A stretch of 64,000 nucleotides of DNA, taken from Strigops habroptila. Its lineage: Eukaryota; Chordata; Aves; Psittaciformes; Psittacidae. The translations under genes and the position numbers were made by a program. Location: NCBI RefSeq assembly GCF_004027225.2, contig NC_044277.2:84456283-84520282 (forward strand), in the 5' to 3' direction. Below the pieces are notes generated by a model, which saw nothing but the letters and a program-made list of their open reading frames with translations, was not told the DNA's origin and made no database searches. Positions 15,001 to 25,400 of this stretch are shown piece after piece; position 1 is the first letter of the stretch; each line of letters starts with the position of its first letter.

Positions 15001-15323
15001 TCCTCCAGCTTCACTGCGGCGGCCTCCTCCCGCCCCGCTCCGCTCCTCCTGCCGGCAGCTCCGGGGCTCTGCCCGGCGCCGCGGCCCTTGTGAAAGAAGG
15101 ACAAGACGGTGGCCGGGCGGGCCTCGTCCGGCTGCCCCTCCACCTGGCTGCCCGATGGGGCGGCAGTGATGCGCGGCCGCTTGCAGGGAGTCGACGAGCC
15201 CGGGTCCACCTCGCCCTCCCCAGCCTGCAAGCACGAGTCCAGGTGCGAGTTGATGTGCGCGCCGGGCAGCTCCCGCAGGCACACGGGGCACCGCACCAGC
15301 TGCTCCTCCTCAGCAACCTCCAT
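1..15323 (-). CDS. WRNIP1: WRNIP1 gene, exons 1-4 (spliced, 3' part outside window)
   Basis: The spliced CDS is the complement of 14787-15323, 5704-5895, 4440-4684 and 28-257, and it stays open for about 401 residues with every junction GT-AG and phase-consistent. The domains in order are a UBZ4 ubiquitin-binding zinc finger (residues 12-31), a basic/Ser-rich linker, then an AAA+ ATPase with Walker A (173-180), Walker B (DE at 233-234), sensor 1 (N264), Arg-finger candidates (R276, R278) and the GDAR-T-LNGL segment. Family knowledge: WRNIP1 (yeast Mgs1, bacterial MgsA/RarA) is a nuclear ATPase that binds ubiquitinated proteins, WRN helicase and DNA polymerase delta, and protects stalled forks. 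The vertebrate protein is about 660 residues, so some 260 residues (rest of the lid and the MgsA-type oligomerisation domain) lie left of position 1. The gene diverges from MYLK4. Confidence 0.95.
28..257 (-). CDS. WRNIP1: WRNIP1 exon 4: AAA+ lid
   Basis: This exon is 230 nt. The acceptor is GTTGCAG before 257 and the donor GTGAGT starts at 27. It has no in-frame Met, so I read it from the splice sites. It translates as [36 protein letters not shown], a variable Gly/Lys/Pro stretch, then [20 protein letters not shown], which fits the AAA+ lid helices of WRNIP1 including the GDAR-GLN sensor 2-type segment. It ends after one base of a codon (phase 1), so exon 5, encoding the oligomerisation domain, should begin with two bases of that codon beyond the left edge. 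Confidence 0.92.
258..4439 (-). other. WRNIP1 intron 3 (4.2 kb)
   Basis: The sequence is AT-rich and intronic. Plus-strand ORFs at 909-1151, 2286-2468 and 3466-3747 are short, lack splice support and do not resemble a known protein. No recognisable repeat beyond short A-runs (for example near 3961) was found. Confidence 0.85.
4440..4684 (-). CDS. WRNIP1: WRNIP1 exon 3: sensor 1 and arginine finger
   Basis: This exon is 245 nt, entering in phase 0 and leaving in phase 2 (GA, with A supplied by exon 4, making Glu325). The acceptor is CATCCTCAG before 4684 and the donor GTGAGT starts at 4439. It begins [10 protein letters not shown] and contains [11 protein letters not shown] (sensor 1, N264) and [14 protein letters not shown] (R276 and R278, arginine-finger region). 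The last 18 or so residues are a Ser-rich, probably disordered loop ([17 protein letters not shown]) of the lid region, the least conserved part of this exon in the family. Confidence 0.95.
4685..5703 (-). other. WRNIP1 intron 2 (1.0 kb)
   Basis: This is AT-rich intronic sequence between the two well-defined exons 2 and 3. No repeat or additional exon was recognised. Confidence 0.85.
5704..5895 (-). CDS. WRNIP1: WRNIP1 exon 2: Walker A Thr to Walker B
   Basis: This exon is 192 nt, phase 0 at both ends, residues 180-243. The acceptor is TTTCAG before 5895 and the donor is CAG/GTATTG after 5704. It begins TTLAHIIA, completing the P-loop with T180, and carries RFVTLSAT and then [15 protein letters not shown], a Walker B with D233 and E234 and the conserved IHRFNK sequence of the Mgs1/RarA family. 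The flanking 8.9 kb and 1.0 kb introns have no other exon I can place. Confidence 0.95.
5896..14786 (-). other. WRNIP1 intron 1 (8.9 kb)
   Basis: The intron splits the Walker A motif. It holds short A-runs (7720-7733, 10813-10832) and a perfect inverted repeat at 14368-14398. Open frames at 9201-9518, 9635-10051, 10693-11031 and 13968-14366 on the plus strand look like chance ORFs: no family resemblance, no splice context. Otherwise I see ordinary intronic sequence. Confidence 0.8.
14787..15323 (-). CDS. WRNIP1: WRNIP1 exon 1: start, UBZ4 zinc finger, Walker A
   Basis: This exon encodes residues 1-179, from the ATG at 15323 (G at +4) to the donor GTGAGT at 14786. C12, C15, H27 and C31 form a UBZ4 finger (motif CPVC, then H-x3-C) near the N-terminus, the usual place in WRNIP1. 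Residues 32-125 are a low-complexity linker rich in Gly, Ala, Glu and Arg with a KRPRI basic patch that could be a nuclear signal. From about residue 126 the AAA+ N-linker begins ([18 protein letters not shown]), followed by [11 protein letters not shown]. The intron cuts the Walker A motif exactly after its lysine, in phase 0; the next exon supplies the Thr. Base composition is very GC-rich because the exon lies in the promoter CpG island. Confidence 0.96.
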
Positions 15324-15392
15324 TGGGAGCCGATACGCGGCGGGGCCGGGGCAGGAAGCGACGCCGCCAGCCCTCAGCGCCCGCAGCCCTTC

Positions 15393-15404
15393 GGGAGCTG
15401 TAGT
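15393..15404 (-). promoter_or_regulatory. ZNF143/THAP11-type (SBS) promoter motif
   Basis: The minus strand reads ACTACAGCTCCC, a match to the ACTACAnnTCCC core bound by ZNF143 with THAP11/HCFC1 in CpG-island promoters of housekeeping and DNA-maintenance genes. It lies 70-81 bp above the WRNIP1 ATG, oriented with the gene, where such sites usually sit. The flanking bases (CGAAGG) depart from the longer consensus, so the site may be of moderate strength. Confidence 0.65.
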
Positions 15405-15560
15405 CCGCCCGGCCTCGCTCCCGCCCCTAGCAGCGTGGAGAGGTGGGTGCCGTTTTCTCCCACCGCAGGCTTCGATGGGAGGAAGGGGACAGTGTCCTCA
15501 CTGACAGAGGGGAGCCCGCCCCTCTGCCCCTATATTCCCAGGGCGTTCCTCTGCCAGTTC

Positions 15561-18500
15561 CTCGTAGTCAGATGCCCGTAAGCCCATAGCTGTGTCTGTA
15601 GCCCATGCTACTGGTTTGCCACCTTCACATATGATGCTGAAAAATCTATTTGGGATGTGCAGTATCCCTGTGTTCTGCAATTCCAGGGCAGTGCAGGGTT
15701 GTCACTGTGGCTTTCTGGTGTGCAGGTTTCCAGGCAGTGTGGTGCCTCAGTGGGGTTGTGTAGGCAAGCTTGGGGAAGGGGTGGGAGAAGAGTGTGGCCG
15801 CATTGGGCTGGTTCAAATGGGCTGAAGTGCAGTGGAACTACTTCAGGGTCACACTGATCAATGTTGTCAAGATCTGTGTATTTAGCGGTCCAGCAGGTCG
15901 TTCTTTTGTTGAAATATGTGAAAACTTCATTCTCAGTTGAAGACCTACCAATAAATTTTGTTTTGTTTTCATAAAGAAAATACATCTCTTGTATTGCACA
16001 GAATGCAGAGCAGGTTGTATTTGAAAGAAAAGCATAGTAAGTGGTACCATTTGCATCCTTATTTACCACCTGAACATGACCCACTGGCAATTCTTTCCAC
16101 ATTACATCTTGTTTTCTTTCTTAAACTATATATTTAGATTTAATTATACACTGTGACATCATTGTTTCCAGCTTGTAAAACTCAGGTCAGTCTAATGTCA
16201 AGATGTATTAGGAGGTAAACAAGTTTGGCTACTGGCTAACGGTACTTGTCCCCAGGCTTGAATTTTGAAAATGGCTGTTTTGCAAGTGGCCAACAGGTCA
16301 GAAATAAAGTTTTTATTTGAAGTGAAGGTGGAGACCAAAAGACCAAGTTTTGCGTGAAGAGCTTTACGGCCTGTCATGTAAACCTAGTTCTGGCTGTGAA
16401 GGGGTTATGATCTAAAAACAGGTGATGAAAGAAAAAGGGGTTATGTGTGGGTTCTTCTTTTTGGCTGGTAACTGTTTGCCTGCCTGTTTCCATTTCTGAC
16501 CAGTTTTATAAACATTTACTGTATTTTTTTTTTTTTTACAAATTTTGTTACTTTATATTTTTATTGTGCAAAAATATTTATTTCTCCTGCTTTTGGGTAG
16601 AAAAAGCAGTAGGACTGTAGGTATATACCCTCTATGCATACAGCTGGGCAAGTTTCTGTGTTTTTGTGATGTGTCTCTGGTTTCTGAGCATGTAAGCACA
16701 GATGTACTTCATGAAGCAAGCTATTTTGCTTGAAGTGAGAGACTGACTTGCTGAAGATGACCCAGAAGAGAGCATCTTCCAGGCCAAAGCTGGGGAATCT
16801 AAATGATGGGGGAACGTTTTCACCCTCCTTTGCGGGAAACAGAGCTCAACATCCATTTGAACATTTTTTTTTTTTTCCTTTTTCCTTTTAATAAGGTAGA
16901 AGGCCATAGCCTCCCATTGCTCAATGGCACATGACCACAGTGGGTTTACTTCTCTGGGACTGTGGAGGAGGCACTTGCAAACAAATTTCGCAGTGTGCAC
17001 CTCAGAAACTTTCCGCTGTTTAGCTTATTGTTTAGGGGATATATCAAGGTAATGATGGGGGAGAGGGCAATCATGTTTGGACTCAGTCCTTGTCTCTGCT
17101 TGGTAACAGAGCCCAGTAATACCTTTAGGCTTTCCATCCCATTAATATTTTCCCAGATAACTGACCCATTGGTCAGCTTGAAGGAACAACGTGTCCTTTC
17201 AGTAGGACATGTCATTCTCCTTAGATGGATGGCTGCATTTGGTGGTCATAACCTAGAGGATGAAGTGCTCTTTGAAGACTTATGGAAGGCCTGAATCAAC
17301 TTTCCTTGATTGCAGTCATGCCAGGCCAGAAGCAGTCTTCAGAGCCAGGTTGCTCTAAAACCCTGTGAGATTTGAGTAGCTGCAGACATGGAGACAGTGG
17401 ACAGGCATCTGGAAACATCACCTGTTTTTTCTGACAGCTTTGGAGTCACACCTTGATGTGGAGTAGGTAAAAGGATCTGTAGAATAATGACTGGAAGGTT
17501 AGACTGAGCTCTTGTGGTATGTCACCTGCAATTGTCAGTACATTTAGGAAAACTCAAGAACCTGCTGTTGAGAAACAGGGGAAGAAAATCTTGTAAAATG
17601 TCTTTTCACCTGAAGGGTATGGAAAGGGGTGTCAGAGCATGAAAGCTGGTGATGGAGGATGGAAGAAGCAAACCTGGCATTTTTACATACCAGGTGCATG
17701 ACTTCTCCAGATAATGAATGTCTTCAGTCCCATGCTGGTGCACCTGCATTTCATCTTAAAAGCATGCTCTAGGGCTGAAATAACATAGTATCAGGAATCT
17801 CTGTGGAAGGCTCATTTGCAAGCTGCAGGCTTGCACTGTCCTTTGCTGTCCATCATCTATAAACATCACCACTAGCAAGTCACCTCCTGTATCACATGTG
17901 ATGGCACATGGGAAGAGTTTGGAGGGCTAACTATGGGCAGTGCAGTTAGCTGATGTAGGTATACATCTGATTTGTTGCATGTGCACACAGATGTGGGGTC
18001 AAAACACAGGCACATTTTCTGTTGGAAGGTGTTCAGGTAAAAATAACTGATTTAATTGGTTCTCTGGTTGTACACTGAAAGCTGTTTCTCTTTGCTGCTA
18101 ATGACTGTAAAGCTGTATATACATTCTTAATTACACCATATAGTTTATGGTATTTACGCAAGTTAAAATGAAAAACATGAGCTGTGTAATGAAATTGACC
18201 AGATTCAGCTTTATAGAGCTAAAGCATTAGCACCATGCGTTTGTAGCTGGGCTTCCAGTACTGTGAAGGTAGAGTTGCAATAATAACAATGAAAATGTTT
18301 TTGTCCTCTATTTCCTGGGTCTACACAGAGTTGATAAGTGAAATTTTAGAGTAGCTTCTCTTTTAAAATTAGTTGTGCAAAAGGACTTGTTTTCCAACTG
18401 TAACCAAGTGGTTACTGGGCAGGGGAACCCACCACCTTGCTGTGGAATAAAAGTCCTTCTCCAGAGAATGAATTAAAACTAACAGCTTGACTTGCAATAA

Positions 18501-19198
18501 CTTTCCAGATAATCTTACCGTTAGGCAAGGCTTGATGATTCTACGTCATAAAAGTACTAGGCACATAGTGAGGGCCTACAGTAGGAAAGAATCCTGCTGG
18601 GGGCTGCAATCTTTTGCAGCCTTCAACAGAGGGCCCAAAATCACCACCATTTTGGCAATTACCTATGGTATAGGATGGTGGTATAGGATAGTGGGAAGAG
18701 AAGGAAGGACTGTGTTCAGGCCTAAACCACTTTGTTTAAAATCAAAAGTCTTAGTGGACTTAGTAACTGGGTCCTCGCATGTCAACTTGCTGGAACTGCA
18801 CTAGAGGGAAAGAGAACACATTGAGCAACAGAGAACCACGGAAGTGGTTAAAAAGTGGGGTGTGATCCATGGGCAAGGTCTGCAATCTACAGCAATATGT
18901 ATTGATTTGATAGAGCTAAAAGGTTTCAGTGAACATTACATTACATTGGTAATTGTAATTTAATTGGAATTAAATTACATTGGTCTTGTAGCCTGATTGA
19001 ATTATCTAGTGTTGAATGTAGGTGAGTAGGTAGAACAGCATCTGTGAACAGCTGGCACTGTTCACTCTGTATTTGGGTATTGGTTCAGAAAGTATAAGGA
19101 AAGACAGTTGTAATACAAATTAGCACAACCACAGTGGTTTTCTAAGCTAAAATGCATGCATAACACTTATGCCTCTTATTTGTCTTTCTTTTGTACAG
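15561..19198. other. Intergenic region WRNIP1 to MYLK4 exon 1a
   Basis: This is about 3.6 kb between the divergent genes. It contains an unexplained minus-strand ORF (15608-16102), T-runs at 16525-16538 and 16866-16876, and a 26-bp palindrome at 18954-18979. An untranslated MYLK4 first exon is expected here or in the CpG island because exon 1a opens with an acceptor, but I cannot pick its donor. Confidence 0.7.
18954..18979. repeat. 26-bp palindrome flanked by direct repeats
   Basis: Two perfect 12-base arms (TGTAATTTAATT and its complement) are separated by GG. The direct repeat TTACATTGGT occurs just before it (18941-18950) and overlaps its right arm (18975-18984). It lies 220 bp upstream of MYLK4 exon 1a. 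Its function is unknown. Confidence 0.8.
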
Positions 19199-19454
19199 CC
19201 AAGAAGGAGGAGAAATCAGAAGTTATGAGTGTTCACTGGTTTACGCATCGAAGATGGAGAGGAAAACAGAAAGTACATTAACTGGGCATAGTATGAAGCT
19301 ACTTAAGATCAATAGGCTGGAAGAGATCAATACACGATACAACAGAAACCGACTGGAAAAAACAGCTTTTTTTCAGAGCATGGAAAAAATGGAGACAACT
19401 AGCTTTCAGGAAGAAAAAGTCAGTGAATCAGATCATGGAACAAAAAATGAAAAG
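19199..19454 (+). CDS. MYLK4: MYLK4 exon 1a: short-isoform N-terminus
   Basis: The acceptor is TTCTTTTGTACAG and the donor AAG/GTAACT, phase 0. Two in-frame starts are possible: ATG at 19254 (A at -3, G at +4; 67 residues in this exon) and ATG at 19293 (54 residues). The second gives MKLLKI followed by RLEEIN, TRYNRN and LEKTAFFQ, which lines up with the recalled human MYLK4 N-terminus and its start. The rest is acidic and Ser-rich (SFQEEKVSESDHGTKNEK). The frame is open back to the acceptor, so a coding exon upstream is not excluded. An out-of-frame ATG at 19225 starts an 18-codon uORF ending at 19281, overlapping the first start and stopping 11 nt before the second. Reading into the intron gives only VTN and a stop. 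Confidence 0.85.
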
Positions 19455-22400
19455 GTAACTAACTGATTGCATGATTAATTTTGTCTTCCCAAAACACTGT
19501 CCCTTTCTTCTTTCTGTTACTTAAAGAGCTTAGTATGTGTGTTTCCCAGTAGAGTTGAATTTTTCATTATCATCTGCAAAAATCTATTGCAGCTGTGAGA
19601 GACTGGTCAGCATCTTTTGATCTTTTGGATTCATAAAAGCAAGCACATGTGCTTTTATTCTGGGGTTTATTTATAGCTGGACTTACATTCAGAAATTTTG
19701 AAGAAGTTGTGTGGTTCTGCAGCTTTTCAATATCAGAAGGTAAACATGGATTTTTTTGGGTTCATGTTTTGAAAATATTAGTCCTATCTAACAGCTTTGG
19801 AGTTAGTGGGGACTGAGTGAATCCCATGGAAAGATGAGATTTCCCAGAGGAAGTCAGGCAGCTTTGTCCTTTGCTCCCTGTTAACCGGGCAGCAGGGCGT
19901 GGTTATGTGCTATGTGCCGTGCTTGCATGGCCAAGTGTTGTCTAGTGTAGCTGTGTGCTGCACCTGTCTCCAGTAAGAACAGTGCTGGGCATCACAGTAT
20001 GGGGTCTTTGGCAGGGAAATGACCCTGTCGTCAACCAAAATGTGTTTAGAAATAGCAAAACATCTTTTTGTATTATGCTTTTTCTATGGCAGAGTCTAGA
20101 GGATCCAGAATTTTTATTGACACATTATTTAGATAAGAACTGAGAAAATCTGATTGCAATAGGGCAATCGTAAATTAACTTTAGACAGCAGTTAATTAAA
20201 AGACTTGAAAAATTGGTGCTGTGGCTGTTTGTGCTGATATAGTAGAGTAGTTCTTCAAGTATTCTGAATATTTTTGTGTTCAGATGATACCCTGGAGCAT
20301 TGGTGTAAAGTAAATTTTACGATGTTTTCATTTCTATTCATAACTAAAGAAGTTGAACTTTTGATATTTCTTAAACTGCTGGGTCACTTTTATACAAAAT
20401 TATTCCAGTAAGCTACTACAACATTTACTGTGTAAATAGAGAAAATGATCCATATATTAAAACAAACAGAGCATAGCATGTCTCATTTAAGTGGGACATG
20501 TTAAGTTTAGAGAGTTTCATTTAGTGTTACAGTGAAAATGAGAATTAAAAATAGATAAATCTGGGTGGTCGAGGTTTGGAGGGCATTACTGGCTCTTTTA
20601 AGATAGTTTTCTTCCAGTGTGAAAATCACAACTTGCACACGTAAGAAAATAAAAACTGTTGTTGCTGTCAAGTAGCTCTCTTCCTCTGAATTTTGTCTCT
20701 TCAGGGTCAGGGAAAAGGCTATGAGAGCTGCTTTGCTTTTGTGTTAGTGCGTATCAGTTTGGTGGTGAATTGCAGGTAGCAGCTGAGGTAGTGGGATTTC
20801 CCTCACTTCTGCTGCAAAATCTCTAACCCATTGTCTTGATGTTTGCTTCTTCAGTCTAATGGTTGGAACTGGCTCTTTGTTAAAGAGTGTGGTAAGAAAA
20901 GCCAGGGAGAGTTTGGAGATACAGTAGGGGAGAAAGGAATACACTTGGAAGATGGACAGCTGGTGGCTAGTTGCAAGCTGGAGAAATAGCTCCGTATTCC
21001 CATTTTAGCTCATCAGTCTCCTGGGGACAAGACTTCAGAGGTGAAAGGCAGCCCAACTGAACTCTGGTAACATACCTCACTGGAATGAAGTTTCCAGATA
21101 CACAAACATCAGTTATTTTTCTACTGAGTCTTTGGAACTTAACTTTCACACAAAGTTTTTAGGACTTGCTCAATGGGATACAGAATTGGTCCCTAACTGT
21201 GCTGTTAATGTTGATGAAAGGAAAACCAAGACCTTCCTTTGAAAGGCCTCAGGTTGGTCTGCTTGCCTGACAAGCGGTTTTATTGTACTGACAGGAAAGG
21301 AAGGAAAGGAAATTGTGCTGGCAGAAAACACAGTAAACTTTGCGCAGGTGTATGCATTTACATGTGTATGCTTGTGGGCATACGTATGTAATTTCTGTGG
21401 ATGAGGTCCTGCTCACTTTGAAAGCAGTGACAAAACATCTATTTATTTACTTCAGTGAGAGTGCGTTAAAACTCGAGACCATCTAAGAGAGAGCAGTCAA
21501 AGTGTGTACTTGCTGCAAGAAATAATGCTGTCTGGAACTAACTTATTATAATTAAAGAAGAATATTACCCCCTTCCTCAACAAGTTTTCTAGATACATTT
21601 TTTTATAAAATAAGTAAAACATTTTTCATTTTTCAGCACAGTACAGTCTGTAAAAAACAAAAATCTAATCTAAACGACAACAAAAAAAGTCTTTCAGAGC
21701 CATTAAAATACAACTACGGAAAGCAAACCCGGCAATTGTTAACCATCAATGACGAATAATGACTTTACAGTGTGATTAATGTACGTCTTGGTGCTGTCAA
21801 GAAGCTGGGGTGCCTCTGTCCTCTAGATGGCGCCCTTTGCCACACCAGCTCTCCGCCACGACCACGTTGCTCTTGGAGACAACGTGTCGAAGTAACTCAT
21901 GGCAAAACTGCTCTTTACCTGTGTTACATGTGTTTTGTTCAGAATGTCTTCTGGCCTCTCATTTGTATAGTTGGCAGCACGTGCCTTTGTATCTCGGCTA
22001 AGTTCTGCCTTCAGGAGCGAACATGAAATTTTGCTTCAGGTTATACACGAACAAGTGAAAGACGTTTTGTTTTATAGGAATGGTTTTCGTGTGTGAGAAC
22101 CAGATTAAAAAAGGCATGAAAATCCAGCTCTGTCCTGACCTGTTGCACTGAGTAGCCACCTCAAGGGGTTGTGCTGGTCCGAGGGAGGGTGTGACACAGA
22201 GTATGAACAAGCAGGTATGAGAAGGTGAAACCACCTCTTCTGACCACAGCACCAGGTTCTGCAAAGGTAAATTGATGGTGAAACTCCACACAATTTACTC
22301 AGCTGTATTAGCTCCCAGTGAGCTCCACGTTCTCCACCTAGACTGCTTCTGATGGCCCAGCCAAAGCTGCATGCTGTTGGTCACCCCACCCGCAGTCTCT

Positions 22401-25400
22401 TCCTTGTGGCTCTTATCTAGTTAGTGATGGGTATGAGAATGCAATTCAGACTGTTAGATTTTGAATTGCTGTTGAAATTAGGATGCAAGCTCCCTCTCCT
22501 GAATGACTGTTCAGTTTTAAATGCTGTAAAGTTATCTTCCTCATGGTCAGCTCTGTGATTCAAATGTGTGCAGTTTAATTCTTTTCAGTTAGTAATGTTC
22601 AGAACTATAGAAGCTCCTAGACTCCCATTTACCAAGTTAATAACAAAAGTAACCCACCCATGTTGGATAATAGTTACATGACCACTTTTTCAGGCAAAAT
22701 TATATAAACATTTGACAAAAGCCAAATCTAGTCCTAAGCAAAGCTTCAAAGCTTTCTGAACTATGTCAGACCACCCAGGGAAAGAGATTTGAAATTCAGG
22801 GTCTTTCTGCAAGCATAATGCCACTGTTGTTAAAGTTCTTGCAATCTAGAGAGCTACAGCTACAACTGCAGTTCCTGTGGTTGAAGCTATTATTAGTTGA
22901 TAGTGTAACCATAGGGTTTGTGGATCTTACCATTTCACATCTACAAGGCAAATTACCATTACCTTGGCTTACTATCTATCTTTTTTCTTTATTTGCTATG
23001 TGGTGCCAGTATGTTCCTTTGGGCAATATGCTGTTATAGTAGAGATGCTCCCTGTGCCTGTGCATGCGCAAGCTTTCCTTTGGAGGTGTAAGCATTGCAA
23101 AGGACCTTCAGCTAGAGCTCAGATTCAGCTGAACTATTGTGGGCAATGCATTACTTGCTGTCCACTGAACAAGGTTGACTGTTCGCACACTTACAGTCTG
23201 CTGCAAAATGGAAAGAAAAGGCATTGGTAAAACTCATTGATTTAAATGTTTCTTTTACTATGATTTTACCTTATATTTGCAGAGTTGTGCTCTAGTAGTT
23301 TACTGCAGTTCAGTTCATAAGCTGAGATGTATTAAATTAGTTAAACCACAGTCTTATACACCAGAATGTTTTTTTCCATTATTAGAAAACATAAATGCAA
23401 ATCCTAATGTTTGCTAAAAATGTGACTTTGTCATTTGCAACTTACTATTGTATAAGCAATAACCTTCAGTAGCTCTACTACCCTCCTTGCAGTCCTCCTT
23501 GAAAGGACAGAAGTGGCAAGAAGCAGAGCTGCTCTTCCCTTACTGCCATATTTCAGGGCTTCTTGTCCTCTTTTAATGAGGATTAAACCTCCCACTAGCT
23601 AGTTTTATTTGAATAGATAGTTGGTATGCCAGTTCATTTTTAAGTTCTGGAGACATCTGGAGACAGTTTAGTTCAGGACATTAGTTTCCCTGAATTATTT
23701 GTTATTTTTTAAAGGTGAAAAAATATTTCTTATTGGTATTTTGTTTCTTGAGTTGGAAATAAAATTTTTCACGCAAAAGTATCCCTTTGATGATATTCTG
23801 AAAGCAGTTTAAGGACTAATTATAAAATACGTAGCCCATCTGGAACTATTGGATATACTCAGTATTTGGTGTTCACTTAAGCTAGGCCTGGGGATAGCTA
23901 GTTGTCCTCTATTTCCTTGTGTCCAGTTAGAATGTAATCAGCCTTGTCTCCTTTGAGCACCACAATTTCTCTAACAGTTACTTTCTCTGCAGCTTCTGTG
24001 TTGATAACGGCCGTGGTGGTAACGATACCTTTGCAAGTTCCTTTTTCAAGGGGAGGCCAGAGCCGCGAGAGTGTTTTCAACGGGTTAAAAAATTATCACT
24101 GTTGCATAATTAACCAAAAATAACCTTCCTCTGCCTCCAAACAATGTTCAAGATATTGATCTAAATATTTTGACAGAAACCTATTTGTTGTTTTGAAAAT
24201 TTAATCAAGGACAACTGTTTAACAAAATTCTGCAAGGGATTCTGTACGTTTGCCGTGAGACTTCTGAACTAATGAAGATTTCAAAATGAATGATGAAAAC
24301 CCTTGAGGCTTTCTTCAGCCTTGAAATTGAAGCACCATGTCTAAAGCTTGGCTTGGTATGGGCAGAAAAGTATCAGTGGACTGCAGCCAAGCTTGAGCCC
24401 TTTTTTTTTTTTTAACCAACCTCCTTTTCAGCTCACTAGAAATGTTGTCATCAGGCATCGTGTTGCCAGCCTCAGCCTGTTGCAGCTTTACATACTATCC
24501 TTTCTGTGGTACATTCTTCAAGTCCCAAGTTCATGGCACTCTGTTGTCATGTGGCATGATTTCAGGCAGCTTTGTTTTACTTAATACTCCCAGTTCTCAT
24601 GCTTGTGGGAATATATATCTGTCTTTCTCAGAAAGAAAGGAGTATAAACGTTTCCTGACTGAAACCCCCCCCCAATAAGCCCATCCTCCTCAACATAACT
24701 ACTATATAATAACTTAATAACTCAAAATGTGACTTGAGAGTGCTCTGAAGTCTCAGAAGTCAGAAATTGACGAAGGGAGGGACAACAGTCATTATAATTT
24801 TTTAATCTTTTGACTTTTGTTTCAAATGATGTAGTGATTTTTGTATTTTAATTTGTAAATTTTTGGTTCTTGAGATTCCTGGTACTTATATTTCTCCAGA
24901 GTCAGAAGGAGTGTTTTAAATTCTTTGCTTACTCACCTCTGATCAGACAAATACACAAGCAGAGAAGAAATGGCACTATTTCTTCTTACTGCTTCATCTT
25001 CTACAATGACTGTTGCACAGAATATGTATAACCCTTATATATAAGTATTCCTTCCTTATATATAGACCTATGACCTTACATAATGGTTCTTCACAATCCT
25101 CATACATACATCCCTATATATTAGACAATATACCATGATACACTTTGTTCCTCAGATTTTTAGTTTTCTAACTCTAGAAGTAAAAGAGCTTTCCTATACT
25201 TATAGTGGAGCTGGTAGAAGGATTTTTTATTAAAGTTGCTTACCATTTCTAATTTAAAGGCCCTGTTTTCAGTTGTTTAAGTATTTTCCAGGTTTTGGCT
25301 GCTCAAGCCAAAGTTTTCCATGCAGAATTTGCATCATATTGAATTGCTTGGGAAAATTCAGCAGAAGCAGTCTATCTGTTTCTGGAAATTCTAGGGGAAG

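Larger units (their letters stand above)
14640..15560. promoter_or_regulatory. WRNIP1: CpG-island promoter of WRNIP1
   Basis: CpG dinucleotides are frequent from about 14690 to 15530 and sparse on either side. The island covers WRNIP1 exon 1 and its upstream flank. There is no TATA box upstream of the ATG. GC boxes (CCGCCCC read on the plus strand) occur near 15421 and 15515. The transcription start is probably 20-90 bp above the ATG at 15323, but I cannot fix it. Since MYLK4 diverges from here and its exon 1a begins with a splice acceptor, the island could also start an untranslated MYLK4 leader; that is inference. Confidence 0.85.

Noticed and set aside
14689..15581. Several long plus- and minus-strand ORFs (up to 163 codons) over the CpG island
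   Set aside because: They are other-frame shadows of GC-rich WRNIP1 exon 1, which has the UBZ4 and Walker A motifs. GC-rich sequence has few stops.
21296..21311. GGAAA-type short tandem repeat
   Set aside because: Only about three units; too short to be notable.
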